Shown: positions 32,333-44,208 of the stretch, piece after piece
How positions within the stretch are numbered: the stretch's first letter is position 1
How the letters are laid out: every line of letters begins with the position of its first letter
Source of the DNA: Daldinia sp. FL1419
Taxonomy: Eukaryota; Ascomycota; Sordariomycetes; Xylariales; Hypoxylaceae
Length of the DNA stretch: 64,000 nucleotides
Assembly: GCA_025201765.1 (NCBI GenBank)
Contig: MU623362.1
Span: forward strand, 186,001-250,000
Direction of reading: 5' to 3'
The notes under the pieces: model-generated
The model's database searches: none
What the model was told of the DNA's origin: nothing
What the model saw: the letters and a program-made list of their open reading frames with translations, nothing else
Program-made: the position numbers and the translations under genes

Positions 32333-33944
32333 GATAGGCCTTGGTCTCGTATAATCGTAATAGACCACGTCTATGCTAGTGACAAGATTTCGCAGTCAGG
32401 GAAAATTTAGGAGTTCTCGGGGAAAAGGTCCAAAGTGGACGAGGTGGTGGTAGTGAATGATAGTGGGAAACTAACAACTACACAGTTATCAGCAAGAGTT
32501 TCACAGACATCTGATACTCTTCTATAGCCTCGAATTGATAGCGCCACCTCAACATAAGCACAATCCTTCGACTAACAATGAGTAAGAATGGCCGGGACAG
32601 GCCCCCGGTTGAAATTGGTACCGTGATGCGATTCTGGGCTTGATCGGTATAAGAGCAAGGGTGATTGTAATGTAATACCGTATAAGTGAGGAGATCACTC
32701 CCTCTGTTACGCAGATGTACCTGGATAGTATACTACTAGAGAGGGGAATGTAGCATCTTCTAGTATGTTGTCGATTGGGGTCGATCGGAATGTGGTAACG
32801 AACAGTGAAGATAATAATAATAGGTAAAATAGAGAAAGGTGTCAGGCGAGGTAAGGTTGATTTAAAGACATGCCATGATTCAAGTGAATTAATATTCCAA
32901 GGTGAACGAACAGAGTCCTTGGTCGAACCTTGAGCCTATTTTAGTCCCCCAAGATAAAACCGTACCGAGCTTGGGAAGTGAGCCAATGGGTATCGCCATT
33001 ATTGCATCAGAGACCCTGTCGATCCGAAAGTCTGTGGGGACATTCCCTTGTCCTTCTGTCGCATTGGATATTTAAAAGACGGGCCACTTTGAATAGCGGA
33101 GAAAGTTGCAGATAATTATTATCTTTATGTTTAGGGAAGAGTCAATGATGCCGAGCTTTATTTTCTACGAATGCGTTGTCATACATTATTCTGGTGGTGA
33201 GGCTTCCATGTTGGGGGGATACGGAATATGTCAACGTTTGGTAGACATTCTTTGTCGTTGCATCGTACCTTTGTACACTTTTATAACTATGATATATAAT
33301 ATCTTGATTAAGGCATTGATAAATTCAAAAAGAAGATTATAGGGTACGATGTAGAAAGGGGAAAGAAGATTATAAATTAGTCGGCCGAGTGCTTGGGTCT
33401 CAGAAGAGAGACAATATCGATGTAACATCAATTGACATGTGAAAGGAATAGTAAGGGGATACGATACAAGAGTAGTGTAAATTCATTCTCGTCAGTGGAA
33501 CTACCTACACCTGTATTGTACCAAGTGAGACAGGCGACACCAAATTCGTAGCTTCCTAGGCTAGGATCGTACAAGTATAAGTTCCGACACTTCCATCAGA
33601 AATGCGATTTCCCCATTAAAAGAGCACATAGTGTAGTGTACATACCTGCTGAGCAGCTAAGCTACATACAGATTAGACCTTTTATTTTATTTTATCTTTA
33701 TGCGACTTCGGCCCGCTGTGGCTCAATCATAGCTTCAGCCACGAGGAACCTTTTCCATTGAGGCGCAAGCTTCCCTTGTCCAAATTACCTGCAGACGTTT
33801 ATTGTTCGCGTCTTGGTTCCTTTCATCTCAAGCTCACTTAATTATCAGCAACTTATCCCAACCACAACACATACTATCAAATACAGATTTCGAAAATTCT
33901 ACTCACAAATACGATTTCTCATGCGAATGTAGCTATAGTCAAAT
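32333..33944. other. Intergenic between DGAT1-type gene and PFS2 (divergent)
   Basis: Both flanking genes are transcribed away from this 1.6 kb stretch, so it holds two promoters. No coding sequence was recognised. Short ORFs at 33106-33342 (plus) and 33231-33431 (minus) overlap each other in AT-rich sequence and look accidental. Confidence 0.45.
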
Positions 33945-36021
33945 ATGGCATACGATCCCCGTGGCGATCATGGCGCGCCAGGCGGAGGCCATGAAGCTGG
34001 TAACTTTGTAAGAGCTCGAGGCCGACGTAAGTATTTTGATGGTTCACACATTCTCCTCAAGTCACTGGTATCCCTCATCTAGAACATCTCAAATTCGATA
34101 GTCGCTCTTGAAATTTGACGGATATTCTATTTGGCTACCCGACACGTCATATGAGACCCATCACATTTTCGTTCATGTCCGTCTGCGTATTAATACTTTA
34201 TTATAGGACCTGTGACCGATTATGGCTCTACGGTTGCTCACTGGATGCGCAACCGTCAACCGCGGTTTCAAGGCGCCTTCAGAGGCGAAGCCGAACGGCC
34301 CAGTGCTAGTTATATCGTTGATGTGAGTGAGTCCAGCGCGAATGAGATGCTGATTAAAGAAACTAAACCATACTTAGATGCTCCCTCCCCTAGCAAGGGT
34401 TACTAATCCCGCCGATACTATTCCTACAAAACATCTTCATTCATCTCTGAATAAGATAAAGCATCCTGTTAACGTTGTACGATGGACTCCGGAAGGACGT
34501 CGGTTATTAACCGCCTCAAGCAGTGGAGAATTTACTCTATGGAACGGTACTGGATTCAACTTTGAGACCATTATGCAAGCTCACGATGTTGCTATCCGGG
34601 CCTTAGCCTACTCGCATAGCGACGACTGGTTGATATCAGCCGATCAAGATGGTATTATTAAGTACTGGCAACCTAATTTCAACAACGTACAAGTTATCCA
34701 AGGTCATCACGACGCCATTCGCGATCTTGCTTTTAGCCCCAACGACTCCAAATTCGTCACTGCATCTGATGACTCCACCCTCAAGATCTTTGACTTTGCT
34801 GGTGGTGTTGCCGAGTCAACGTTACAGGGTCACGGCTGGGATGCTAAAAGTTGCGACTGGCATCCTACCAAAGGATTGATCGTTTCTGGATCAAAGGACC
34901 ATCTGGTCAAGCTCTGGGACCCTAGGACTCAGCGATGCCTAACTACTCTCCACGGCCATAAGAATGCAATTACCAAGACATCTTTCGAGCGTGTCATGGG
35001 CTGGTGTCTTGCGACTTCAGCACGAGATCAAACAGCGAGAATATTCGACATACGAATGATGCGAGATATATGTCTTCTTAGAGGCCACGAGAAGGATATC
35101 ACGACGTTTACTTGGCACCCTATCCATTCGAATCTGCTCAGCACCGGAGGTGGCGAAGGCTCGTTATTCCACTATATATTGGACGAACCGAACACGCCAG
35201 CAGGGCAAGCCATCAGCACATCTGTATACGAAAGTCCGGATCCGTTAACAGCACCCGCGCAATCCATATATCCAGCGCACAAGATCCCCTACGCTCATGA
35301 CTTTCCAATCTGGTCCCTCGATTGGCATCCTCTCGGCCATATCCTGGCCTCGGGTTCGAACGATCGTATTACGAGGTTCTGGTCCAGGGCTCGGCCCGGA
35401 GAGACAGATATTTTCCAGGACAGATACCACATTGGCGAGGTAGCTGCAGAAGCCCAAGGCACTTGGGATCGGCGTGGCAATCGTCGTCAACGCCAAGAAG
35501 AGGAAGAGCAGGAACTAGAAGACGAGGCAGAAGGTCTGGTAGATCAAAAGATGCCGCTGAGACAACCAGCACCCGCTTTCCCAGGCCTTCCTGGTCTCTC
35601 TTTGCCACCAAATGGCATTCCTCCTCCACCCCCTCAAATCCCCGGCGTCGGCGCTGTTTCTGCATCAGTTACAGCACCGCCTCTGCCATTCCCGATTGCT
35701 GGTGCCGTTGGTGCCCCACCTCCACCTCTTCCAGGCGGTTTAGACCCGAATAACCCAGCCGACTTCGCAAAGATAGCAGAGTTGATGCAAAAAGCTGGGC
35801 TACCTCCTCCGCCCCCTCCCAACATGCTCCCGCCAGGTCTATTTCCACCTCCGAATTTCCCGGTGCTGCCCGGATTTCCGCCTCCCCCGCCTTTTGCACA
35901 GGGAGGTGTTGACATGCAGTCTAGCGACAGCAGTAACGGCCGGAGAAGAGTGCCTCTTCCTAGTCAAGAAGAAAGCCTACGGATGGAACAAAAAAAAGGG
36001 AATTATACTCGAGTGCGTTAA
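33945..36021 (+). CDS. PFS2: Polyadenylation factor subunit Pfs2 (WD40; WDR33 homologue)
   Basis: Pfs2 is a WD-repeat scaffold of the cleavage and polyadenylation factor; its metazoan homologue WDR33 helps read the AAUAAA signal. Exons are 33945-34026, 34207-34322 and 34378-36021, 613 residues; the first intron is unusually long for this window (180 nt). The N-terminus MAYDPRGDHGAPGGGHEA is joined to RRPVTDYGSTVAHWMRNRQP, the conserved block before the propeller. Seven WD repeats run from about residue 90 to 400 (VVRWTPEGRRLLTASSSGEF through WHPLGHILASGSNDRITRFW). After a Glu/Arg-rich linker the tail is Pro/Gly-rich with several poly-Pro runs, typical for filamentous fungi. Identity is very firm. 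Confidence 0.95.
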
Positions 36022-37140
36022 AGCTCGTTGAACTTTATCTTAATGACCCATTGTTATCTACCTGTTTATTCCTACGATATTTAATTATCTAGGGTATCAC
36101 CTGTCGCTAAAGGACGGTGATCCAACTCAACAGAGATATTAGGAGGGGCGAGGGTTGGAATTGGAATTGGAAAATGCCCACAGAAAATACAAACGTGTAA
36201 AACGTTAAACCACGAATCCATCTATCTTAGAAAATGCCAGCGCGTCATGGTAGCATTGCATATTTCGGGAGCGGAGTGTACGATGAACATGGACGATGCC
36301 CTTTGGGCCAAAGGGCGGGATACCCCGGGCGTTAAGGGCGTTGTTAGGGAAGTTTAGCTAGGTTGCGAAAGGAATAGCATTGAATTCCACAATAGAACCT
36401 GTGTACTATGTATAATCGAATACTTTTCGATAGTGATTCTGCGTGTTTTACTGCTTTGTACATAGTCGAAGTACAATTCATAAGGGTTTAATGCAACCGA
36501 CCTAATGGCACACCCCTCTTGGATAACTAAGGTACCTAGGTAGATACCTACTAAAATATAGACGCACATCGGCACAAGAGCTATAAAAATGGTAGAATTT
36601 AATAAGCAAAACTTTTAAACCGTTATTATATTATTCTATATATACCTAAGTATATATCACGGTCTAGGTTATACCTTTAAATTACCCGCCGCATTGGTAT
36701 ACTAGGTACTTTGCGACGCTATACTCGCCACACAACTGTAGAAGCACGCGCGTTTGATGTATTCAATAAAGTCGATGGTATATGATAAACAACAGGTTAG
36801 GCCGTTTTTCAAAACCAAACCTCGAAACGCCGCAACTCGCCCAATCTTGATAAAAGTAGAGCGAAAACTCAATGCAAATCGAACCATCCGTATGTGTGTG
36901 TGCGCCCTAACAAAATTACAGGTAGCTACATATTAATCAACTATGTAGCTGGTCTTGGCCTGGTCTCGTCTCAAATGTCTTCTAATCCGCCATGTATAGA
37001 TATGTACATCATGAGCCTCGTTTCTTCGGAAAGCGATTCTGCGAACAGAGATCGCATGCAAAATATCGTGAACCGTGATGGTATTTTAAAATGGTGTTTA
37101 TACCGAATATCTATATTATATTATCGTCCTATTATAATAT
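36022..37140. other. Intergenic between PFS2 and NUC1 (convergent)
   Basis: No gene was recognised. It contains an inverted repeat CCCTTTGGGCCAAAGGG at 36299-36315 and TAGGTACC motifs at about 36529-36550. An AT-rich stretch follows at 36595-36690. Confidence 0.45.
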
Positions 37141-38205
37141 CTAGCGCGAGGAAGGAGATGAGCCACGGGGCTTCGCAAATGCCTTCTGTCTGTCGGCGTA
37201 CTCCTTGATGACGAGGGCGCAAGTGGCCTCTGTGCAGAGACGCTTTCGTCGTTGGGCGGGTAGCTTGGTAGCGAATTCGAGGCCGCTCGCGCGCTCGACG
37301 GCTTCGACGGGGACTTCGAAGTCGGTCAGGGGTTTCTCGTTAGGGATACGTGCGTTGGGCAGCACGAATGCGCCGATAGCCACGTTACCGCCTGCTCTGC
37401 CGTCCTCCGCAAAAATTACTTTATAGAAGTGCGTCGGCACCGCGACGTTGGGCGGGTTGCCGATGACCTCGTATCGCACGTACCATTTGTTGTCCGTCGG
37501 GTCGCGCTTGGGTAAGTAAAGGGGGCCGGTGACGACGCGCACACTGGGATACCGCGCCGTAAGTCCGCGGCAAAAGTCCTCGAAGTGCGCCCAGTAATCC
37601 CGGTTGAAGCCCTCGCCGACTTGCGGGCACATATTTGTTAGGAAGAAAGTCTCGTCCATGGCAGACTGGCTCCAGCGCGCGTCGGCCGCGGGGACCTGGT
37701 GCCCTCGGTCGTAGCCTGAGCGAAAGTAGTCCTTGAGTTGGGCGCGGAATTTTTCAGGGACTGCCTCATCTTCCACGAATGTGCTGTGTTTGCGGTCTCC
37801 CTCGCGTTTTGCTAGCGATGCCGGCGTAATATGTTCTGCTACCCAGTGAGGGTTGCGCGTTCGTCGGTCGAACGACGAGATTAACGCCTGTCGCGTCGCG
37901 ATGTCGGCTACCGGGCCTGGGAACCCATATTCGAAGAGGCCGGATGGGTCAACAGGTGCGAGGTTCACGGCCGCGGGGGCTGAAGTCGAGAGGCCGTGTT
38001 GGTTCTGGGGAGTAAATATTTGTTTGGCTGGGATAGGAATGGGTGCGGAACCCGCCGTAGGTGAAGTTGAAACGGTAGTCGTCGTTGTGGATATAGTCTT
38101 GGTTTCGAGGTTTCGATCTGATCGTAACGAGTACATGGTGGCTGTTATAGCGGCGCCGGCTCCTGCGCTTGCCGCTGCGATGACTGCTAAGGTAGTTTTT
38201 GACAT
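37141..38205 (-). CDS. NUC1: Mitochondrial nuclease Nuc1 (endonuclease G family)
   Basis: Nuc1/EndoG is a sugar-non-specific DNA/RNA endonuclease of the mitochondrial intermembrane space, linked to programmed cell death and removal of mitochondrial DNA. The gene is one exon of 354 codons from the ATG whose complement is 38203-38205. An N-terminal hydrophobic segment (about 5-25, Ala/Gly-rich) followed by a Thr/Ser-rich linker fits a membrane anchor or targeting signal. The beta-beta-alpha metal active site is intact: DRGHQVPAAD begins at 166, with His169 as general base, and the TNMCPQ block follows about 25 residues on, with the metal-binding Asn. Later VVTGPLYLP and the Asn-rich GNPPNVAVPTHFYKV strand are also family typical. 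Length is normal. Confidence 0.94.
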   Translation of the reverse strand: MSKTTLAVIAAASAGAGAAITATMYSLRSDRNLETKTISTTTTTVSTSPTAGSAPIPIPAKQIFTPQNQHGLSTSAPAAVNLAPVDPSGLFEYGFPGPVADIATRQALISSFDRRTRNPHWVAEHITPASLAKREGDRKHSTFVEDEAVPEKFRAQLKDYFRSGYDRGHQVPAADARWSQSAMDETFFLTNMCPQVGEGFNRDYWAHFEDFCRGLTARYPSVRVVTGPLYLPKRDPTDNKWYVRYEVIGNPPNVAVPTHFYKVIFAEDGRAGGNVAIGAFVLPNARIPNEKPLTDFEVPVEAVERASGLEFATKLPAQRRKRLCTEATCALVIKEYADRQKAFAKPRGSSPSSR

Positions 38206-39691
38206 GGTGGGCAAAAAGGTGGACTCCCTCTGGGGAGCTCGTTGGTACTCTCTAGGTTTTATACAGGGGGGAGGAATATGTGTGGAAAATAGGATAAACG
38301 GGCGGTGCGAAAGTCAGGCGCGGTATGTGAGCAATATGCGGCTCACGAGGGGTGTGTTGCAGAGGCCCGCGTGGTGGTGAGGCGTGCAGCAGATGTCTCA
38401 GACGGGGGGATCTTGGAATTTTGAGATTTTCAGCCTCGAGGTAAGCTTTAACGAAGTGGGGGATCCCCCATATGGACCCTATCGACCCTATCGATAGACT
38501 AAGTGGGACGTGATGATTGGCTAGGATGAGGGTTGTTTCCTGTAAGGTACCGAGGTGTGCACAGACCAGTGTTTTATTTTAGTCGGACCATTCCTCGTGC
38601 AGCTCGCGGCACCGGATGCACCTGTCAAACTTTACATACATGCTCCCCTTCAGCCCTAAGATCAAAGATGGATCTACTTGATCACATGGTACTTGTAGGT
38701 AGAGTACCTACCTACCTATGCTGCAAGTACATACTAGGTACGCTTCTAATTTGCGAGATTCGGTACTGGACGCTACCAATAGCTCTTCGATAACTCAGCT
38801 TTCGAACTATGACGTCACATATCTCTGGTACTTGCATTATATCCATCCTCGTGGTAGAGAATCAAATGATACCTCTCGACGAATATAAGTGATTCGATTT
38901 GTAATTTCTATGCCTGTTACGCTTCTCGTCGGAATCCAGTCGAAGGGATACGAAATAAATATGTGATGCGTGGAGTATATTAGACAGCCGGATTTATTTT
39001 ACTCGTTACCTCCTAATAGAGATGGACACCATTTGTGTAAAACCAAAGCTAGCTGACTACGTCGTGATCGTCAATAAGTTTACATGCGAGTAGGTCATTT
39101 TGAGCATATTCACAAAATCATCTAATAATCATGCAAACCTTCTTACGTAGAATAAATGTGCAAGCGACATTACTTAGAGTAAAATTTAAATAGAAGAAAG
39201 AAGGGGAGAGGGAACAAAAAAAATTTCAGATTAGTAGAAAGAAATAGCAAAACTCAGACAAGATCCATTATCCGCCGGTTTCGAATAGGTCTTGCTGTAA
39301 AAATCCGGAATTAGCAAGATACGGAAACCCGGTGCTCCTAACTAAACCACCCCGATTTTGTTCCCAGGACTTCCCCGGGCCCTAGGGGGTCCGCCCTGAT
39401 TACTTGTTGCAGTTGTAATTTAGCTATATAAACTCAAGATAGGTACATACCTACTACTTACTTACGCACCTTCCTTGAGTTTACTATTATTCATCTGTTG
39501 GTGGACAGCTAAGGAGGTAGCCTATGACATTAGGAAGGAGGGAATTTGATGCAAGCTCGCAGGGGAAACATCTCACGTGTTTTCATTTTAGCTTAAATAT
39601 GTAAAAATATTTTAAATAATGCAACTATCTAACAATATCCAAGTACAATATGCTAAATATAATCAGCTCGCTATTCCAGTAGAAACTCGAC
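38206..39691. other. Intergenic: NUC1 promoter side
   Basis: No gene was recognised. It includes a CCTATCGACCCTATCGAT repeat at about 38477-38494 and TAGGTAGAGTACCTACCTACC near 38696-38715. The stem-loop at 39277-39329 is listed separately. Confidence 0.45.
39277..39329. other. Imperfect hairpin
   Basis: GGTTTC (39277-39282) pairs with GAAACC (39324-39329), and inside it TCTTGCT (39290-39296) pairs with AGCAAGA (39313-39319), leaving a 16-nt loop and small internal loops. On the minus strand the flanking sequence TGGTTTAGTTAGG (about 39337-39349) resembles a tRNA A box, but the rest does not fold as a tRNA. Confidence 0.5.
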
Positions 39692-41021
39692 TCAAGTTCT
39701 ATGTTCAGGATTTTCCATCAGCTCGTAGCTTTCGTCACGCCGGCTAGTTTCGCTGCTTCTATCGAGCCGGACACTGCTCGCGTTCCGTTTCACGTCCCGA
39801 AGCTGTCTAAGGCCCTCCTCAATCAGCGTAGGGGATTCGGAAAATTCATCCTTCTCAGCTAATACGTATGAAGGCCCGTATTTTTTCAAGGCCTTCTCGA
39901 ATTTGAAATACTCCATTGCCTGGTGGAACAGTTGGACAACAGTGATGGCAAGCAAAATAGTGGCTGTCGTCTGTCCGAAATCCCATCTATTCTCATTTTC
40001 ACCCTCGAGATAGGGATAGTTTTCTATTCGCAACTTAATCATCATGTATAAGTGTACTGGGAATTGTAGGGCGCTAAGTATCAGTAATGGCTTCCGGAAC
40101 TTGACAGAGGCGAACAAAGCGCCGAACATGACGAGTAGAAGCCATATCGCTGTAATCGCTACGTACGCCTTATCAGCCGTCGGGTGGCTAGCTCCTGCTA
40201 CTGCGAGGCCTGTCGTTATATAGCAGTAGCCGACCTCTTCAGCAGTAAGCGACCATTCGTCTAATCGAACTTCGAGGATGATGGTGAGTGCTAAGAATAA
40301 GATGGCGAAGGCATATGAAACGCGGAAGCGGCCGGTCCAATAGGCTGGGAATATTTTCTTAGGTGTCTGTGTTTTGAGTGATTTGGCTCTCATAAGAGTC
40401 CAGCAGACGAGGGCCGCGGCGTTTGAGACGCTATATAAAGGGAGTACGGTAAGTAAACGAAGTGGCCAAAATATCCAATGGAGGAACGAGCGTTGGATTT
40501 CTTACCCGACGAAACTGACGGTATCGTAGACCAAGTGTAGATGGTATAAGTCGATCGCGCTTCCATGTGAGAGGGCAGTACCAATAAGTGCGATTCCTTC
40601 GCATTCGGTGTAAGTCAAAGCTATCCCGCCGACTAATTGCGGTTGAGTAGATCTGCGAATAAGGAGACCAAATACTTACCAGTCACCATTTGCATATCAT
40701 TTCCAATCATCAATATTTCCGACACGAATCCAAGTCGCTTCTTCTCATTTGCATGCTGCACGGTGCCCTCCTCGCTTTGGACTTCGAATCGACCAAATTT
40801 GGTCAAGAAAAACGCCCAGATAGACAATACCAGCGAGATGAGAGCCTGCACACTGAACCCGATTAAGACCTATACGCGTTGACGTTAGAATTAATAAAAT
40901 TCGAGGCCCAAAAGAGGTGCGTTGATCTCACTCCGTAGCCCGCAATATCAGGCATGCCCTCGCCGACTTTCTCACATTGTGCCGGCTCTCCATGCACCTC
41001 TGGTAACCCAGATGCTTCCAT
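39692..41021 (-). CDS. Polytopic membrane protein of unknown function (377 aa)
   Basis: Exons are 41021-40932, 40869-40680, 40620-40506 and 40430-39692 with introns of 59-75 nt (donors GTGAGA, GTAAGT, GTAAGA), giving 377 residues. The N-terminal tail has Cys and Pro and leads into DIAGYGVLIGFSVQALISLV, the first of about seven or eight hydrophobic spans. A short motif, DLYHLHLVYDTVSFVGVSNA, joins the second and third exons at a conserved-looking turn. The C-terminal ~75 residues are charged and cytosol-like (Glu, Arg and Ser-rich). I recall many uncharacterised ascomycete membrane proteins with a similar YHLxxxYDTVSF segment, but no function is known to me. The gene model is good because four exons join in frame. 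Confidence 0.78.
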
Positions 41022-44000
41022 CTTTTCGTTTTAGGAACCCCAAGAAGTCGATGTGAATACTCTTGGCGAAAGTAGCTCGTAGGGCTGAGGATTCAAACCG
41101 CCAAGTTGCCAAGCGGAGACCCAATTGGCGATATAAGAGGCTAAGCTTTCTTGAAGAGTCAGCTTCTACATATTTGTATTCGTCCTTTCGAACTATATAT
41201 GTGTGCCGAACGACTATTCGTACTGCATTGGACCCTCCCTCACGCGCGGAACTTGGGTAGAGATCCTGAAGTTGAGCTGGCAGGGTCTAACGCTTAGCAT
41301 CATGCTGCGCCGCATACAGTCATGTAAGCTACGGTATGTTGACGAATGATGATTCTTTGCGAAGATCCAATCTCCTTCAGCTGTCGCACGCTGAATCCAA
41401 GTTGCATCGACTAAGCTAGGAGATCCACGCTACTATTGGGATACTTGACGTATAAGTGGCTTTTCTTGGCTTTTAACCCACACAAATAGGTCAAATTGGT
41501 TTGTACGGTTCTTTTGCGGTTTGATATTTTTATCAGTTATTTCCGCTAACGGGAATATTTCGTGAGAATCACTGGCCTTCAGCCTTACCGTCTTTTTATT
41601 TCTTGAAGATCTTTCTAACTTAGTTAGGCTGCGTTACCCGAAGGGAGTATGTGGATCAGGGCATTTTTATTCCATCAGCCATCGTTGTAACATATCTACG
41701 GTTAAGGTAGCATCCAGCCCCGTTTCTCGTTCTCGCTCCCGAGCTTATGCCAACTGCACATAGCCACATTTCAACCACGGACGGATAGCAGTTTAAGTCC
41801 GTGTCAGAAACAGAGCCGTGTCGAAGATAGTGCCTATGGGCATTGCGGGCAGCTGGTCTCTCTCCGTCGGTGATGGCGAGGTTCCGAATATTTCCATATT
41901 CTTTAACCACATATGTGAATCCATGGCAAACGGAAACCTGTAAGCCAACTTGGACATCGTATTGGTAAACCAGTGCTATGGAGTAGCCATATTGACATAA
42001 ACAGCGATGGTAATTGGCTCATAAAATTGATGCCAAGTAGCGGATAGGATGTATTCGACGATACGAATATGAGCCTGGATGAATATTAAGGTTGAGCCCC
42101 TAAAGAGGATATAAAAGGGCAATATCATGGATGTGAGAACGGAAACATCGTTGCTCTGGTATTCCTCAATATTTCCTCAATATTTCCTCAAAGTATTCAT
42201 CTTTACTATGGATAAGTAATGCTCGTAGGGTGCCTTGGGTGATGAGTAGGAAAATTGGTGGCACGACATCTTATTTATATTGTTGATACGTCGATACATA
42301 TGCCAGGTAGTCTGATCCATCTACTAGACTATGCCTCATATGTCCATCTACGTGATTATTACCAGGGTGTTCTATATTTCTCCGTACGCTACCCGATTGA
42401 ACTGTTTAGGAGCCTGGCGAACTAAACTAGACTAGACTAAACCGAACTAAAAGGGAATCGAATCAGTCGGGTTTCCTACGGCATGGGTATCTCATGAGAA
42501 AAGGATTGATAAATCAAACCGATAGATAGAAAAGTCAGAGACCGACCTACCCTACATGCTTCAAAGAGGGTTTACGTCTAGAGTAAAAGGTCGCCTATCA
42601 AGGGCTGCCTCCTATAAATTCGGACTACTCTAAGGCTAGATGCTTCAGAGACAAGCACACCGCTTGAAACGGACATCACACGTAGGTCCGTCAAGGTTCT
42701 CAGCATCATGCCGTAACTCAAATATACATATTTCGCGGCCCCAAATCGGTGGTGAGCGAGCCAGTAATCATTGTTAAGCTACTGCATGTGAATAAACTAT
42801 TTCCAGTCACCCGACAGGGAAAAAGCAGAGGTTTACTGGAGTAGGTAGATGTATTACGGCTATGCGGTCGCTGGCATGACTGTCTGACTACTTACGGGAT
42901 GAGTCTAGACCTATTGTTGATATGTATCTATGGAGAAGTCTTTAGCGAATTAAATAAACATTTAAAATATGAGGCTTCATTCTTTATCTGATCTTGATCG
43001 ATACGCTAAAATATCGATAAATCGATAACCTTGTCAAGACCCTACATAGTAGGGTGACATTTATACGTACAGTAGGTAGTATAGTATGTAGTTCTCTCCG
43101 GTGGTCCACCGCGGGAACCAACATTAGTTCAGACAGACCGAGCGACAGGGCCCTGGCAGTTTCGTTCGAACCCCTACCCGGAGTGGGGTTTATGAAACAA
43201 ATCGTCAACGTGACTTTTACTTTGTACGTTTCTACATAGAGTTGACGCAAGGCCGAACGAGATGGCTGGTGATCTTCAATATGCATTGCATCCAACTTAG
43301 GAGTATTAGAATTCCACTAGGTTAGAAAATTAACAGATGAGGTACGTAAGTGTCCGAAAGCACTCTGAAGAGATGAAATACGAAGCAGAGCCTCAAAGTT
43401 CCAGCTTTAGAGCCTCATCTTGGATGTCGAGTTAGAAGGGGTATTGGAATTTGGAATGGGGGGATTTAAGAAAATAACGACGACCTTGAGGACCACACTC
43501 CAAACTTAAGTGGGACTTAGAGCTCCCTTAGTTATTACTAATAAGTCCCTAGTTAACAAAGATTGGCCATCAAGGTACCCGTCAGCGCATGGCTTGGCAT
43601 GGCTTGGCATATCATCATAGGCCTTTGGACCAATTAGAGTGGTCGTAAAAGCAGCCTCTGCTCGATACCCGTACCTACCGTACTACGTATTGTTACATGC
43701 CATGTACCATGTATAGGTAGGCAAGTAGCCGCTTGCAACGGATCGACATCTCAACTACGCAAGCTAAATAGAACCTTCCGTCCAACATATCATTTTAAGC
43801 TACTTTACTTACCTACTTGGTAGTTACACCTTATTCACAAAGTCATTGTGTTCCTGTCGCTTCCTTCCCTTCCTACATCTCTCTCAATCTATGCCTACCT
43901 AGGTACCTATATATTATAACTAACTAGTCTTACTCCAAACTCTCGCTTCTGTACGCTTTGTCCAAATTAGAGAATCTCTAGGTTACTGAGGTCACATTTG

Positions 44001-44208
44001 CCCACCTTAAAACGGAAATTATCAAACTGCCGAAAACGTCTTGCATCTCAGAGCCAGCCTCGACATCATTTTTTCATATCGTCGCAACATAACACCACCT
44101 CACCTCCATGTTCCCCTAACCCATTTCTTTCAAGTTTGACGGCGGACGGGCCGCTGCGAAATAGAAGGCGACAACGTAGGGCAGTATCCAACGTCAATTT
44201 GGCCCATC
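41022..44208. other. 3.2 kb gene-poor interval
   Basis: No gene was recognised. Repeats: AATATTTCCTC units in tandem (about 42168-42192), GGCTTGGCAT units at about 43591-43611, and ACTAAACTAGACTAGACTAAACCGAACTAA at 42421-42450 (given here as its approximate range). An 84-codon frame on the minus strand (41656-41910) lacks an ATG start and any motif. The last 400 bp are C/T-rich and likely the ZIP transporter promoter. Confidence 0.45.

Noticed and set aside
35634..35915. Glycine-rich minus-strand frame within PFS2
   Set aside because: It is the complement of the poly-proline tail of PFS2, not a separate gene.
39260..39360. Possible tRNA gene on the minus strand (A-box-like TGGTTTAGTTAGG, B-box-like TATTCGAAACC)
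   Set aside because: The T arm does not pair, the acceptor ends are not complementary and no anticodon arm of normal size forms; kept only as a hairpin observation.
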